Positions 22,151-35,214 are shown, numbered from the stretch's first letter. The stretch: 64,000 bases of DNA from Channallabes apus (GCA_030522415.1 CM060108.1:35708756-35772755), one strand, 5' to 3'. Notes: a model not told the origin generated them from the letters alone. Made by a program: numbers and translations.

Positions 22151-22152
22151 AC

Positions 22153-22310
22153 TACAGTGGAACCTCGGATTACGAGCATAATTCGTTCCGGAAGTGGTCT
22201 CGTATTCCAAAACACTCATAAACAAAATTTAATTTTGCCATAAGAAATAATGGAAACTTAAATTATTCGTTCTACAGCCCCAAAAAATTAATACATAAAA
22301 ATTATTTATA
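22153..22310 (+). repeat. Mariner-type MITE end
   Basis: TA followed by CAGTGGAACCTCGGATTACG, the terminus of widespread vertebrate mariner-derived repeats. Only this end is clear; the opposite terminus was not found. Confidence 0.5.
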
Positions 22311-22413
22311 CAAAATATAAAGTAAAAATAAAAAAATGAACCTGAACTTTAACTTTCAAAAAAGTAAAAAATAAATCCGGACAGATAAGTGTTTCCGTTT
22401 GTGCGTGCAGGCA

Positions 22414-22463
22414 GTGTGTGTGTGTGTTTGTGTGTGTGTGCAGTATGTGTGTGTGTGTGTGTG
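22414..22463. repeat. (GT)n microsatellite, interrupted
   Basis: Alternating TG runs with single interruptions. The overlapping ORF is a by-product of the repeat. Confidence 0.9.
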
Positions 22464-22732
22464 AGGCTAGAGTAAGTGGAGACTCTTGCTTTCAGCCCCT
22501 CCTGTCTCCCCCTTCTCATCTTACACGGTAAAACTTTCTCCTTTAGTCTGAAAACACACACACACATTAACGGAAAGACTGTTGTTCTCTTCCAAATTAT
22601 TAAAGCTTCTCTGCTTTATTTTTAATCTTGCTCGCGACAGCATAACAGCCCGTTAATTCATGCTCGTGTAATGATGAGAAGGACAAACTGGTTGATGCCC
22701 GTTCTTTTATTTGCTGCATTGTCAGGTTATAG

Positions 22733-22960
22733 TACACCCTAAAAAATGCTGGGTTAAAAACAACCCAGTCTGGGTTGCTTTTAACCCAGCTGCTGGGTAA
22801 ATATAGGACTAACTACATGCTGGGTTAATTTAACCCAGCAAGATGGGTTAAATATTCAACCCAAATGCTAGGTCATATTTAACTATAATGCTGGGTTAAT
22901 TCTACCACATAAATTGGTCAAATGTTCTAACCATTTGTTTGGGGTTTGTTGGTTCATTTT
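22733..22960. repeat. Palindromic 'AACCCAGC' non-autonomous DNA element
   Basis: Begins ACACCCTAAAAAATGCTGGG and carries many direct and inverted copies of GGGTTAA / AACCCAGC. This is a common fish repeat with CACTCTAAAAA-type (EnSpm-like) ends. The ends resemble those at 30,778 and 39,297. The right border is unclear. Confidence 0.5.
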
Positions 22961-23459
22961 AACTGGAATGTTGGGTTAATTCTACCTCACAAATAGGTTA
23001 TTATTATTTTCATGTTTTACAGTGAATCTGTAAATATATATATACCCATGTCTAATAAACAGTAAAATTAATTTGATATACTGGTCTATTACAAAAAAAC
23101 CATAGATATATGCAATAAACAACATCCTATTAAATGTTCTTAGAAAAAACATTTATTTTTCAAAAGCACAAGAACAGATAATCAACAGTGACATCATTAC
23201 TATACTATTACTGATAAGGGCAGAATGGAGTAATTGCACAAATAGACTGAGGCAGCTTCTACAGAGCTGTGACTTAAGATATCTTTTCTGCAGAACAAAA
23301 CTATCCAGCCCTGGTCTCATTTTAACATACAAACACTGTCTATGACTTTTCAGGTAGGCCTCGCTATTTCATAGCAACATTACAACATTACTGAGAGCAG
23401 CGCTGGTCATTATCTCCCAATGTCAGGATGTAGGGGTACGGCCTTGACACTTCAGCCTG
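22961..23459. other. No recognisable feature
   Basis: AT-rich spacer between a MITE and the retroviral 3' LTR. It shows no continuation of the LINE that is interrupted at the other LTR. Confidence 0.4.
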
Positions 23460-23798
23460 TGTTGTGGAAAAATACTCAGAGTCGGGCTTTGCTTACAGAA
23501 GATTACGACCTTTATTATCAAACAACAAGGCCGGAGCTGTGTCCGTGACGCAACTGAATTCTCTTGATGTGCGTTATAGTACATGCAGTGCCTGCCCCTC
23601 CTCTCTCCAACATCTGGGTTTCATTAAAGGGCCGTCTTTAGCCCCCCCAATGTAAAGCTTGGGTTTCCTATATGCAATGCACACAAAGAAGCCTATGTCC
23701 CAGCTTGCACACACATCCACGATTATATACTGATAAGGTATCTTCTAACCCCCCAAAAGTAAGTAAAATCAAATGAAATCAAATAAAAATTTCTCCCA
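23460..23798 (-). repeat. Retroviral 3' LTR
   Basis: 339 bp from TGTTGTGG to TCTCCCA on the plus strand (TG...CA ends on the minus strand). On the minus strand AATAAAGG provides the poly(A) signal. It pairs with 55,860-56,200 at roughly 98% identity by eye. Confidence 0.85.
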
Positions 23799-23818
23799 TA
23801 TATCCCCCCTCTGGGACT
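23799..23818 (-). promoter_or_regulatory. Polypurine tract
   Basis: On the minus strand AGAGGGGGGATA lies directly upstream of the 3' LTR, the normal place for the plus-strand primer. Confidence 0.7.
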
Positions 23819-24917
23819 TATAAGTCCCACACTAATTGGTTAATCTAGAGTGCTACTCCATGAGTCAGTCTTCCTTATACTAACTGGTGATTGAATCAAA
23901 TCACTGGACTTTTATCAATGACCGACCCATGGATTCGCCCTCTAGTGGAGAATTGGCCAAACCTCTCCTTTCACTCTTGACTAGGAATAGGAGTAAAAGA
24001 CTCGACCTCCATGACATCGTACTTCCCATTACTCAATAACATGACATGAACATGTACTTAATACAGTGATTTTCTAGGATTACATCAATTGGACAAATCA
24101 TATAACCTACAATGGAACATACATTTACACAATAACACAATACAATTTTTAAGAATGGATATACATTTAAACAGCCTTGTTGTAATATAATAGTCTTCAA
24201 CTCAGGTGCTTTGCACACCGCAGGGAGTCAGTTGGAGCCCACAAGAGAGGTTGCCAGCACGTCATTGTGGGCTCATGCCGTGGAAGATACTGTACGCTTC
24301 AATATATGAACCAGTAAAGTCTCTTGTTAGAGATATATATGGCTGAGTTCGGGAAATCCTTGATGACTGTGTCCAAGAAATTCATCCTTGTCTGTTGTTG
24401 CTAGGAAATGCTGTTAATTTTAGGAAACCTTTGATTAATAAATTCATAAATCACATTCATAAATTTACTTGACACAGTAAAGTCACCCATTAACTGCTTT
24501 AATTAAATTTCTGCACCTGGAATAAAAGAGAACTGTGTTTAGTGGCATTACATATTGTCATAATCTGGTTAAGGCTTGTTTCCTTCTCGTGCATTTTTCC
24601 TGTGGAGGAAATTAAAATTAGTTGTCGCTGCTGCTGTTTTATCTGTAAAAGCAATATAGGGTAAGTTAAACAGAAATGCATTTATACAATGTAGAGGAAA
24701 CAGATAGTTGTCACACATAATCTGTACAATTGTTTGTCCTGTTAATTGTGTCAGGAGAAACCTGGTTGAAAGTCAGTCAGTCAGTCTTGTTTGTATCAGA
24801 AGTGGATGCGGCTCTCAAGCAGATTCTCATTCTCATAATTTGGAGCAGCGGAGTGTTCAACGCTGAGCAATTTGGTATCCAACTTGTGCCAATAGTTGGT
24901 TATTTTCCAATAATGAT
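23819..24917 (-). pseudogene. Retroviral 3' internal region, unidentified
   Basis: Between integrase and the 3' LTR, where env would sit. It is only about 1.1 kb, with no open frame and no glycoprotein feature I can recognise. env is deleted or decayed beyond recognition. Confidence 0.4.
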
Positions 24918-26030
24918 TTAATTTCTTTGTATTTTTTCTGATGTTAGGTTCTTCTTTCTTTCTTCCTTCGTTTTCGGTACCCATAGCTCTTTGTGACTCT
25001 CGTGTAATGGTTCAAGTGATACCACACGGTCTTGTCTTTCACTTGAATCACTGTTGGAGTGGCTGCCACACTTTGCGGGGCCCCTCCCTCCTGGGCTTGT
25101 GCCACTTCCTCCTGAACACTCGCAGATAGACCTGGTCTCCTGGAGTGATGGGACATGGAGCGTCTCTTCCTCCTTGTTCTTTTCCTGCACATAGATTACT
25201 TCATGTACGGCAGTTAGTTTCTTCAAATAAGATTTTTGAAATTGTTTAAGCGGTGGGCCTTTATATGGCTTCTACAGAATGGCACAGGCATGGGTCGACC
25301 CGTAAGCATTTCATGCGGGGTTAGGTGTGTATTTGTGTTAGGTTGCATGCTTGTTAGCTCATTGGTACAGCATCAGTTAAAACCTAATGTAGCATTGTAC
25401 TACTACAATTATTATTAACCTTGGCTTTGAGATTACCCTCTCTACCTTTCCCTGGGACTGTGGACATCCCCAAATCTTAGCTTTTTCCCAACCGTTGCAT
25501 TTTCTGAATGAATATTGATCCATTGTCGGAACTCATCTCTGATGGAATTTCAAATCTAGATATCACTTCCCTTACGATTTGATAACTGTTCCTTACTCTT
25601 CATCTGCAGATATTATTGCTTTTACTCATCTACTAAATATGTCAGTTATTACAAGCATGTATCTTTCGCCCAGAACACTACTTTATCCTGCACACATAGT
25701 TCACCACTAAGTGATTAAATTGTCATTCTGGTACCGGTGTATAGCCTATAGGTGTCGCTGTTTCCTTCCTGACATTATGCATAGCACATATCTCCCATGA
25801 AGCTAGGATCTCTTCAACCATAGCCTGCAGATATAAAGACCAATACTCATGTTGCCTGATTTTTCTCACAACCTGTCTTCTTGCACAATGGCCCAGTCCA
25901 TGAGCATTTAAACAAAAAATATTCACTAGTGCTATGAGTGCTATAATCAGACCTTCATGTGGACACCAAATACCCTGTGCGTCCTTATGCGCTCCCTTCT
26001 GGAGCCACATCGAGCGCTCGTACGGACCTG
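24918..26030 (-). pseudogene. Retroviral integrase, decayed
   Basis: At 25,723-26,010 the zinc-binding N-terminal region is recognisable (GLGHCARRQVVRKI, then EICAMHN). The C-terminal part is seen near 25,330-24,920 (PHEMLTGRPMPVPF-type, then KKLTAVHEVIYVQ). The core with the D,D-35-E residues is crossed by several frame changes and stops between 25,450 and 25,720. Integrase would join viral DNA to host DNA; this copy cannot. Confidence 0.65.
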
Positions 26031-26224
26031 CTTGATGTTGAGTACAAATGATATCCTCTCACTGAGGCTGTGGTTCGATAAGGACTATGGGTGCTTGCAC
26101 AGCTAGTTGCCATTTTGATGCACGCTTCATTTCTAAATCTGCCATGTTGTTACCTTTAGCAACACAGTCATTTCCCTTCTTTACGGGTCTGACATTTAAT
26201 GAAAGTCAATCATCTTGGTAGCAT

Positions 26225-26377
26225 CAGAGCAGACATTCATTCATTCATTCATTCATCTTCTATACCGCTTAATCCTGTGTTCAGGGTCGCGGGGGACCTG
26301 GAGCCTATCCCAGGAGACTTCGGGCACTAGGCGAGGGGTACACCCTGGACAGGGTGCCAATCCATCGCAGGGCACAG
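26225..26377 (-). repeat. L2-type LINE 3' tail inserted in retroviral pol
   Basis: Begins with (ATTC)n, then 'cttctataccgcttaatcct' and on to 'ggtgccaatccatcgcaggg'. It is the same family as 62,334-62,456 in the opposite orientation. The short sequence 'cagagcagacatt' occurs on both sides (26,225 and 26,375), which looks like its target duplication. It splits the pol RNase H/integrase region. Confidence 0.75.
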
Positions 26378-28160
26378 AGCAGACATTAGTTTACTTATCT
26401 GTTCAGCACTTTGAATGGGAGTTCCTTCATGCTTTTTAAACCTTTGCTTCCACACGGTTCCAAACAGATGACAAACACCATGGAACAGGCTGAATCTGTA
26501 AAAATATTTGCCACTAGTCCTTTGGCTAATTGACAAGCAGCGGTGAGCGATTTCAACTCAGTTAACTGAGCTGAACACGGTTGTGTACAATGCTGAGATA
26601 GGATAGGTTTAAAATCTTCTCCATTCTTCATCACTACTGAATACCCTGTGTGACTTTCTACCTGGTCTCTAAACTAGATCCATCAACAAAATAAGTAACT
26701 TCCGCTTCAGCTATAGGCTTAGATTCAAGATGAGGTCATAACCTAGTAAATGCCAGTGAGTTCACCACAAAAGTATGAGTCACTCCTTTATAGGTTTAAG
26801 TGAGTAATTTAGCTGGATTAACTGTGTCACATCGCTTTATATTAATGTTGGGATATGTGAGCAGTGAAGAATATGCTTGGAGGCGAGCTTGGGTTAGATC
26901 ACTTCCCCTTGTTTTATCAATTTATACAATCTATCGGTAACCTGTTGTCAATGAAGATGCTGTTCTATATGCATAATGTACAACTACAAAACCCTGTTGG
27001 TAGCATGTTGGGTCACCTTGAATTATATTATCTAGCTTAGTGCTGTAGTAAGCTAGGGACTGGTTTTTCCTATCACTGCAAGTTTCCTGCATCAGTATAG
27101 CTGAGGCAGATCCATCAGCTTGGTTCACTACATACAGATAGAATGGATTGCTATAATCAGGTACTGTATACCTAAAGTAGGTGCAGTCTGCATTTCTTTT
27201 TGATGGATTCAAATGCTAACAGTATATCTGTGTTCTATTTTAAGGGAGCACTTAGATCTTGCAGTTCTTCTTTTCTCATTATTATCTCCCTTAGTGGAGC
27301 TGTTTTTTCCTGCATATTCCTTACTCCAGTCAGCATGAAACCTGTTAACCCTAGAAAGCCATCACTGTTTATCGGCTGTGACACTGGTGCCTTGCTTATG
27401 CCTTCTAATTATGTATGTACTACGGCTGTCGTATCATGTGAAATTAGTCACCTTAACAATTTAACTCGAGGCTTACAGTATTGTAGTTTAGTTTATGACA
27501 CTTTATGACCTCCTTACTAGCTTACGGTGTACCTTAATGGAATCATTCTGGCATGTTTCTAATGATGATAATCATATTAAATCGTCACCCATATGCTGAC
27601 CAAGGCTATCTTCTATCCTTTAACCTCCTAAATCAGCTTCCACCTCTGATTGAATATATACAGTGAATGTTTGAACCACCGTGGCATTTTTGGTACCTAT
27701 TTTGTCAACTGGCACTTGTAAATGCAAATAAATGCAGTAGTTTACTCTTTTCTGCCATTGGAGCACTGAAGAAGGCTTGAACAAAGATCATTACAATAAA
27801 ATATTTGGCTTAGGGAGGGACATTAGTCAGCAGTGTGTGTGGATTTGGAACTTCTGCTGGATACTTTCCTGTTATACTCTTAACTGCATGTAAATCATGC
27901 ATATGATGCCATTTATTTGTACCTGGCTTAATCACTGGGAAAAATAGGAGTATCGCAACAACTGGTCCGTTTTAGCACAGATGCTTTTACAAGGCCTTCA
28001 ATAGTGTTCTATATACCCGCTTTTGCCTCAGGTCGTAAAGCATATTGTCTTACTCTGGGCGGTTCTACATCTGGTTTACTTTGTACTTGAAGTTGGCTGG
28101 CTGATTTAAGTAGGCCTACATCTGTATCATGTTTAGACCATAATTCAGATTGAAAATCAA
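26378..28160 (-). pseudogene. Retroviral reverse transcriptase and RNase H, decayed
   Basis: RNase H is visible at 26,395-26,634 (AQLTELKSLTAACQLAKGL followed by FTDSA). The RT-RNase H junction lies at 26,931-27,212 (FYLYVVNQADGSASAIL...). The RT active-site region falls near 27,581-27,600, where the aspartate pair survives but the preceding residues are altered. Stops and frameshifts recur every 50-100 codons. It is not functional. Confidence 0.65.
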
Positions 28161-29327
28161 CAGGTTTATGGTTGAGTCCCACCGGACTTCTTCAGCTTTC
28201 CTCAATATTGGTCATAAGTCCTATGAGCTGCAATTCTATCCTGCAATACATACAATGTCACCTAAAGAACAGAATCAGTTACATTGAACCACCTTTTTAC
28301 AAAATCACACTCCTCTACACGGATAGCTGCTCCTTGACTTTCATTGTACAGTGAAAGTCTGACAGGGTAATTGTGCTTCAGGAATTATGTTCAACATACA
28401 GTACACACCTTCTGGAGAACACCATATTCGCATATTCGCTAATTCACCTAATGATTCCCTTCCTAGTAAATTAACTTGTGTATGACTTGAGACTAATACA
28501 GGTATAGTCACACTCTTATTGTTAGGTTGTAGTAACTACTTTTTTCTTCCCGAGAATCCTACGGTTCTGGCAAACTTTTCCAGATGTGAGAGGCATGACT
28601 TATCGGACCTGGGATGTTGTCTCCCCCCCCCCTCTCATCCCTCGGGCCGGACAATGGCTATGCGAGGCAATTTAATGCATATCCCCACATGGGGGATTGG
28701 GGGAAAGTTAGATTGAGAGTTACTTTGTCCTCTCTGGTTATTGTTAGGTCCACTCTATCTTCACTGGCCTTGGAGTGAAAACGTTAATGACAGACGCAGG
28801 CATCTGGCTTGAGTTTGGAGAAAATGCTGCTGGTGATGTCTTCACTGACTGAAGCTGGCTGGATTTTTGATGAAGGATTGCTTGTGGCCCTCTCTGTTTT
28901 TTCTGGTAATCAGAGTAGCTTGAGCTTTTTTCCTTGGTTCGCTCTGTAAGGTTTTCAAGCTGTAACTGCCTCCAGGTCACCCTTTAATGTCCTTGGGTCA
29001 ACACTCTGCATGCAAGGCCTGCCATACAACAGCCTCAAGGCCTCAAAGACAGTTCATCCATGTGGTATGTATTTACAGCCTCACTCGAGTCAGAAGCACG
29101 TTTTTTCCTCTCCACAAAGTCTTATGCTCGTTTAAGACCATGTCCCTGCACCCTCGTTGAATGCTGGGGAGGCGGTTGACAACACCCTCGAGACCTTGAG
29201 TTGCCCATGCCCCACCTTTAATTAAAATTGGGAATTGTGGAACTGCCCATATTAAATAACAAATCCTCTTCACCCCCCATCCTCTCTACTGTACAAAGAT
29301 CTATGTCCAGTCTTTAATGGTGTAGCT
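28161..29327 (-). pseudogene. Retroviral protease and gag C-terminal region, decayed
   Basis: 28,744-28,980 is a Gln/Ser-rich, basic reading compatible with the end of gag. 29,073-29,273 reads like a capsid segment (FPILIKGGAWATQGLEGVVN). The frame is broken throughout. Its upstream edge is cut exactly at the TA where the 24.5-kb insertion begins; the missing N-terminal gag lies at 53,796-54,358. Confidence 0.55.
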
Positions 29328-29328
29328 A
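29327..29328. repeat. TA target duplication, left
   Basis: TA directly before CAGTGGTTACAAAATCGGA; the right counterpart is 53,794-53,795. Confidence 0.65.
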
Positions 29329-29599
29329 CAGTGGTTACAAAATCGGAGCGTCGTATGTAACGTCGCCGCCGCATTACGGGATGTGCATTTGCTGTGCATT
29401 TGCTGGCTTTTACCACTGAGTGGCGCTATATAACTACAGACTGACGCCTCATGCCTTAGTTCATTCTCTGCCTCAATAATACACGTAATAGCCGATAACA
29501 TCAAGTGAAACACTGTAGTTGACCGAATTCATAATCACAGTACTATAATTACAGTACAAATGTAGAATTCAAATTAAATCAAATCTTATTAAGATCAAA

Positions 29600-29930
29600 T
29601 TTAAGCACAATAAATATTAACACAGTGAGCCTTTAGATTTTATCACGTGTAATTAGAAAAGAAGTGTGTAGGGTTTTATTTAAATATAAATTTCTAAACC
29701 AATAAGATCAAATAACACCAAGTTATTATTATAACAGGCTTACTTCGTCACTTATCAAAGACGTACGCTTGCTTTCAAAGAAGTCGAGTGGCTTATTAAC
29801 GTCTCTGGTGTGCATTGTCTCTAAGTGGCCGCTTGGTGTAGCGGTTAGAACACTCGGCCAGTGATCTATAAAGCGCCGGTTCGAATCCTGAGTGATGTTT
29901 TAAAATTTTTTTATTTTAAAACTAACTAAA
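29600..29930 (+). repeat. tRNA-like module, left arm
   Basis: Contains a tRNA-like core (29,827-29,892) with A-box-like TGGTGTAGCGG and a perfect B box GGTTCGAATCC, preceded by 'ataacaggcttacttcgtca' and 'caaataacaccaagtt'. The same composite occurs inverted at 52,660-52,890 and 53,210-53,470. An acceptor stem cannot be formed, so it is a Pol III-promoter-bearing repeat (SINE-like) rather than a tRNA gene. Confidence 0.6.
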
Positions 29931-30329
29931 ATGTTTTAAGTGCGCTTAAGGTAGAGTCTTATAAAGGCTATGTAGACTTATATAGTTTTATTATATATTT
30001 TTTGCACATTAATCTGAGTCCTCATCTGTTAGATCTGTTTAGTTTTTTTTTTCCTGCCGGGACGAATGCGCGGTTCCATCCCTTTCCCGCCTATTCAGGG
30101 AGCCTACGGAGTGAGCGATTAACCATAGTCGAATCGATTGGTGTGCGTCCAACTCACGTAACTCGTGTGCTATTCATGCCGGCTGGTGATAATTAACGTT
30201 AATATGATCTCGGGCTTGCTCACGATGCTCAACATCTATAAAAATAGCAAAGTATTGTGTATAGAGTGATAAAAAAAACTATCTAACGCATGTTAGAAAA
30301 CATAATTTCCTGCATTTTTTTTTCTGCTT

Positions 30330-30470
30330 CAGGAGTCAGTCTGTTCTGAGACAGTGAGAGTAGAGGAAGGGGCAGATTCAGAACCAGGGAGGGAGCCGGA
30401 GACAGCAGAACAAAGAGATGATATTGCCAGCACCAGCACAGGGAGCACAGTTTTTAGTTTAGATCTCATG
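30330..30470 (+). pseudogene. Transposon-type acidic reading frame, fragment
   Basis: The reading 'SETVRVEEGADSEPGREPET' resembles N-terminal linkers of hAT/zinc-finger transposon proteins in fish. No domain follows. Weak call. Confidence 0.2.
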
Positions 30471-30638
30471 TTTACATTTTATTGTATGTTGATGGCTTGA
30501 CTGTAAACAACATAAACAATGCAATAAATTTATAAAAATATATATTTATTGTCCCCCCTGCTGTTAAATGAAATTTGCGTTATTTTACGTTAATGTTACG
30601 TTATTACATTATTAACGTCGACAGAATAAAGTAAAGTT

Positions 30639-30743
30639 TTATTTCTGGAATTGATGAACGGGCTTCATCTTAGGCTTTTTTTTCTTTCGGTTCTTTCGTT
30701 TCTCAGCGCCGGACTGTTGATGTCTCTTTCCAGGACCAGGCAT
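30639..30743 (-). pseudogene. Short basic ORF, possible transposon N-terminus
   Basis: 34 codons starting MPGPGKRHQQSGAEKRKNRK. 'SGAEKRKxRK' is frequent at the N-terminus of hAT/TTF-type transposases. It ends in a stop without any further domain. Confidence 0.25.
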
Positions 30744-31813
30744 ATCGTTCAATTATTATAATTCTTTTGGCCAAATACACTCTAAAAAGTAATTAATGGG
30801 ACCTTTTGTCATTACTTAAATATATATGTTGTTGTAAAATGAAAAATCAAGTTCATAAATACTGTTAGACTTTTTACTTTAAATTTTTATTTTATTGAGC
30901 TCAGGTGACACACAAATTATGCCTTTTGATTCAACATATAATCATGACTTGTCTGAGTTTAAAATGATCCGTTAATCAAAAAATAATTAAATTTTAAGTT
31001 CTGTTGATGTAAAATACAACTTGATGACGTGTAAACAGCCCACAGTTTCCCTCTTCTGCTCAAGCAGACCTGGGCAACACGTGTTCAAGGCTCATCCAGC
31101 GTTGTGGTCGTGTTGAATGGTAAGTACTTTAATGCTTAATTACACATATTTGCATTAGCTTGGGATTCTGTTAGTGATAGCCTACTTCAAAAGAACGATG
31201 TAACATAGTATCTCTCCGGGTAGCAGGCGAGACGCTCCGGTTAGTTTTCCCCCGCGTTTGTGTGCACCGCAGGTCGGTTTTAACGTTCATGGAGCCGCTA
31301 ATTCAGCGATAGTGGATCATTGGGCACTTGTTGTAACATTTAACACCAACGTTACTGTTATACAGACCATTGTAATTGTCTTATAATGTTAAAGCAGGCT
31401 TCTGTAGTGTGTGAGTTCTAAAGGTGAAGCTAGACAAGCAAAGTTGATATCACTGCAGTGTTTGCTGTTAGCGAAGCAGTGATGGAAAAGTTTTATTATC
31501 GAAATGTGACATTTCTTTGTAAATGGAAGCATGTTTATGTTAACTGTTAGGTAACGCTAATGCTAGGTGGCGCTTTTCGCTTCTCAATGTACAGTACGTC
31601 AACAGTCTTGCAAAAATTACGGGGTGAAGTTCAACCCCGGACCGAGCCCTGAAAGATGCCAGACATCTATGGCTGTTATACTTTCCAGCGCCCAATGTCG
31701 TGCCTATGTATTCATGTCCATGCTGTTTTGGATGACCGGTCCCAGCTAACGCTGTCCTTGAAAATATCCCCAATTTTAGCATTTCATGAATCACAAATGT
31801 TGCATGCACTGCA

Positions 31814-31855
31814 TGCGCGCGCGCGCACACAAACACACACACACACACACACACA
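31814..31855. repeat. (GC)n(CA)n microsatellite
   Basis: GCGCGC followed by CA repeats in the presumed first intron of the transposase gene. Confidence 0.9.
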
Positions 31856-32373
31856 TCACCGGCAGTAACAGTTCATTTAAATGCTTTGAAAGAGAAATAT
31901 ATTAAAAGATGAATGTTACATGTATGTTTAACAGAGAAATATATTACAATTTTAAAAGGGTGCTAAAATGAGATACTGAATGGAAAAACTGTTCAAAAAG
32001 TAAAAAAAAAAAATGCTTCTTAAAAGTAAGTAATTTCATTTGTGTTGTTAACCTCACAATGAATATTTTTTTTTTGTTTGCACTAAAATATCCATCCTCC
32101 ATGAGCAAGTGCAGTCACCCTCAAAATTTCCAAGACATTTTAATGTTATAATTTATCTTATTTTTAAAATGTGAGCAGCATTAAAAGGCTTGCTTTAAGA
32201 TTGGCCCGTCATAAAAAACACACTTTGGTACTGGTGAGCCACCAGGCTTTACAAGTTTAAAAACATTTATTTCCCTACTTAGGTCTTCAGTTACTTTGCT
32301 GTGTGCCTTGCAAGGACAAAAAAACTCAAGCCTTCATCTTCTCCTGGTATCCTGGTGTCGTGGACCATCAAGT

Positions 32374-35030
32374 ATGGATTGGCCTTGCAAAATCTGTAAA
32401 TTTGCAACCTCTACTAAAGATGAGTTGTTGAAACATTATAGGTTACGTCATATCCCCGGTGTGCAACCTCTGCCATGTCCTTACCTAGACTGTTTTTGTT
32501 CATTTAAATCATGGGGTAGCCTGAAATCACATATATCAAGGAAACACTCAACTCACACAACAAGAGTGAGAACCTCTGAAATACTAAGTTTCTGTTGCCA
32601 GTTCTGTAATGTGGGCACATTTTCCACTGAAAAAGAGTATTTTGAACACCTTCGTCAACATTTGAAAAAGCAAGAAACTGTCTCCTGTGTTTTCAAAAAT
32701 TGCAGTTTCAAAACTAATATTTATGGAACATTTGCTTCGCATAGAAATCGAAAGCATACTCCCCACTCATTAGATGAGTTTAAAGATGACGTTTTAAAGA
32801 GGTATGAAAACACTTCGCAAACAGATCAGTGCAGTGATTTCGTTAATCAGGAGGGTGAACAGTCTGACATTGATGAGTTTAGAGATGATGATGTAAAAAT
32901 ACTACCAAAGTTGATTGAAAGAAGCTTGGCTCATTTGATGTTGAAATTAGAGAGTTCCTTTCATGTTCCCAACCGATGCATTGATGAGCTTGTAGAGGAG
33001 TTGCATTTTATTTCTCATTCAGCCTCTGCTCCCATCATGAAGGACATTTTACAGTCTTGCTTGAAGAGACACAACTGTGAAATTGATGAAGCCATTGTGT
33101 CTGAAATGGTGAACGACATCTGTGGTGCTAACCCTATTAGCTCTGCCCTCCGTGATGGTGGTTCTCTTTCCTCTGCCTTCAAAAGAAGAAAGTATTTTAA
33201 TGAACACTTTTCTGTCGTGGAACCGATTGAGTATATTCTTAGTGGAGAGAGCAGCTTCCAGTATGTCCCCATTCTAAAATGTTTACTTCAGGTTCTTAGC
33301 AGGAAAGATATACTAGACCTGATCTTGAGTGAGGCACAAGCTCAGAGAACTGTGTACAAGTCATTTCATGATGGCACCTTTTACAAAACCAATGAGCTGT
33401 TCTCAAAAAGTGACCTTACAATTGCTCTCAATCTCTATGTGGATGACTTTGAGATTTGCAATCCTCTTGGTACATCCAGGAAAAAACATAAAATCACATC
33501 TGTGTATTGGGTGTTAGCTGATGTCCCCTCATTGCTCAGATCTGAACTAAACTCAATCTTCTTAGCAATTCTGTGCAGGGCTGAGGATGTGAAGAGATTT
33601 GGTTACAGTGTTGTGTTGGAACCACTGCTCAAAGATCTTGTGGTCTTAGAGGAGGAAGGACTATATGTTCCAGCACTGGGCAGAAGAGTTAAAGGCACAG
33701 TGTTTAGTGTGGTTGCAGACAATCTCGGTGCCCATTCTATGGGAGGATTTGTTGAGAGCTTTTCCAGTTCATACGTCTGTCGATTTTGTCTAGGTGAAAA
33801 GTCACAATTTCAAGATGGTGAAGTGAGAACAGGGGCATTCCCACCCAGAACAAAAGAACAACACACACTGCATGTTCAGACTTTACAGGAAAATGATAGT
33901 TTGAGGCATGTGTATGGAGTGAAGATACAGTGTGCACTGACAGCAAAAATGAAATATTTTCATGTTTTGTCTGGATATCCACCTGATGTGTTGCATGATC
34001 TTTTTGAAGGTATAGTGCCCCTAGAAATAGCACTGTGCCTAAGAGTATTCATTCACAACAAATACTTCACTCTTGAAGAGCTGAACAAATGCATCAAAGA
34101 GTTCCCCTATAAATGGTCAGACAAAACCGATGCACCACAGCCTGTCCCTGTGAACTTTGCCCAACGGAAAAGTGTGGGTGGCAATGCCCACGAGAACTGG
34201 GCTTTGCTGCGACTCTTGCCACTTATGGTTGGATCGAAAATCCCTGAGGGTGACCCAGCATGGGAAGTGCTTCTTGTGCTCAGAGACATTGTTGAGCTTG
34301 TTGTAAACCAAGTCCACACAGAGGAGACCATTTGCTTCCTGGATAGCAAGATATCTGAGCATAAACACAGGTTTCTCATGGTTTTCCCAGAGCAACGTCT
34401 CATCCCAAAACACCATTTCCTTGAACATTATCTCCAGAACTTATCAGGGCTTATGGTCCTCTGGTGTCACTGTGGACAATGCGGTTTGAGGCAAAGCACA
34501 GCTTTTTCAAGCGTGTTGTCAGACATACTCGTAGCTTTAGAAATATTCTGCTGTCACTCGCTATGAAGCATCAGTTGTTGCTTGCTTATAACCAGCATGA
34601 TTCCAGAGCTGTCAGACCTTTACTACAGGCTACAACACTGTCTACAGTGGATGTTAGTGTGCTGAGAGAGGATATCCAAGAAGCACTGCTGGCCAAGTTT
34701 CCTGGTGAGACATGTGTCCAGATAGCCAAGAGTGTGTGTTACAGGGGCACCAAGTACACTAGTGGAATGATCCTGGCTAATGGTTCCACTGGTGGTCTAC
34801 CAGATTTTGGGGAGTTGATCCAGATTGTGGTTTTGAAGGGCAGTGTTGGATTCATAGTGAAAGGTATAACTGCTTGGTCAGTTGAGCATCTGAGGAGCTA
34901 TGTGCTTGAGAAAAATGGTCCAGTGAAAGTCATAGAGCCAGCTGAGCTATCAGACATGGTCCCCTTAATTTCTTACACCTTTGGTGGAACAACCATTATG
35001 ACTCTTAAGCGCAGCATTTGTGTTTCATAG
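32374..35030 (+). pseudogene. Zinc-finger transposase (EnSpm/Plavaka-like), one frameshift
   Basis: ATG at 32,374 opens MDWPCKICKFATSTKDELLK, the first of four C2H2-like fingers (C5, C8, H21, H26; the others to about residue 140), probably for binding transposon ends. A long catalytic-type region follows: LYVDDFEICNPLG (about residue 355), VVADNLGAHSMGG (446), CRFCLGE, GYPPDVLHDLFEG, PKHHFLEHYL, then LWTMRFEAKHSFFKR (about 700). Asp355-357, Asp449 and Glu703 are plausible DDE residues by position only. A one-base loss at about 34,452 separates the frames 32,374-34,566 and 34,464-35,030. No stop is seen otherwise. I place it with CMC/EnSpm-type transposases by recognition. Confidence 0.65.
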
Positions 35031-35214
35031 ATGGTACCCATACTTGGTGGAGATTTTCAAATGAAATGCTACAAACTCGCATCTTACAGTCTTCCTACTA
35101 TTATCAGACATGGCATATAGTTAATGGGCTCCTGATTTCCATACTTAAAGATAAACTTTTATATGCTCTTTATTCATTATTCACCATTTAGCTGTTACTA
35201 AGAATTACAGAAAC

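Noticed and set aside
29827..29892. tRNA-like core considered a functional tRNA gene
   Set aside because: A and B boxes are good, but no acceptor stem or clean anticodon arm forms, and the unit recurs with a conserved non-tRNA flank.
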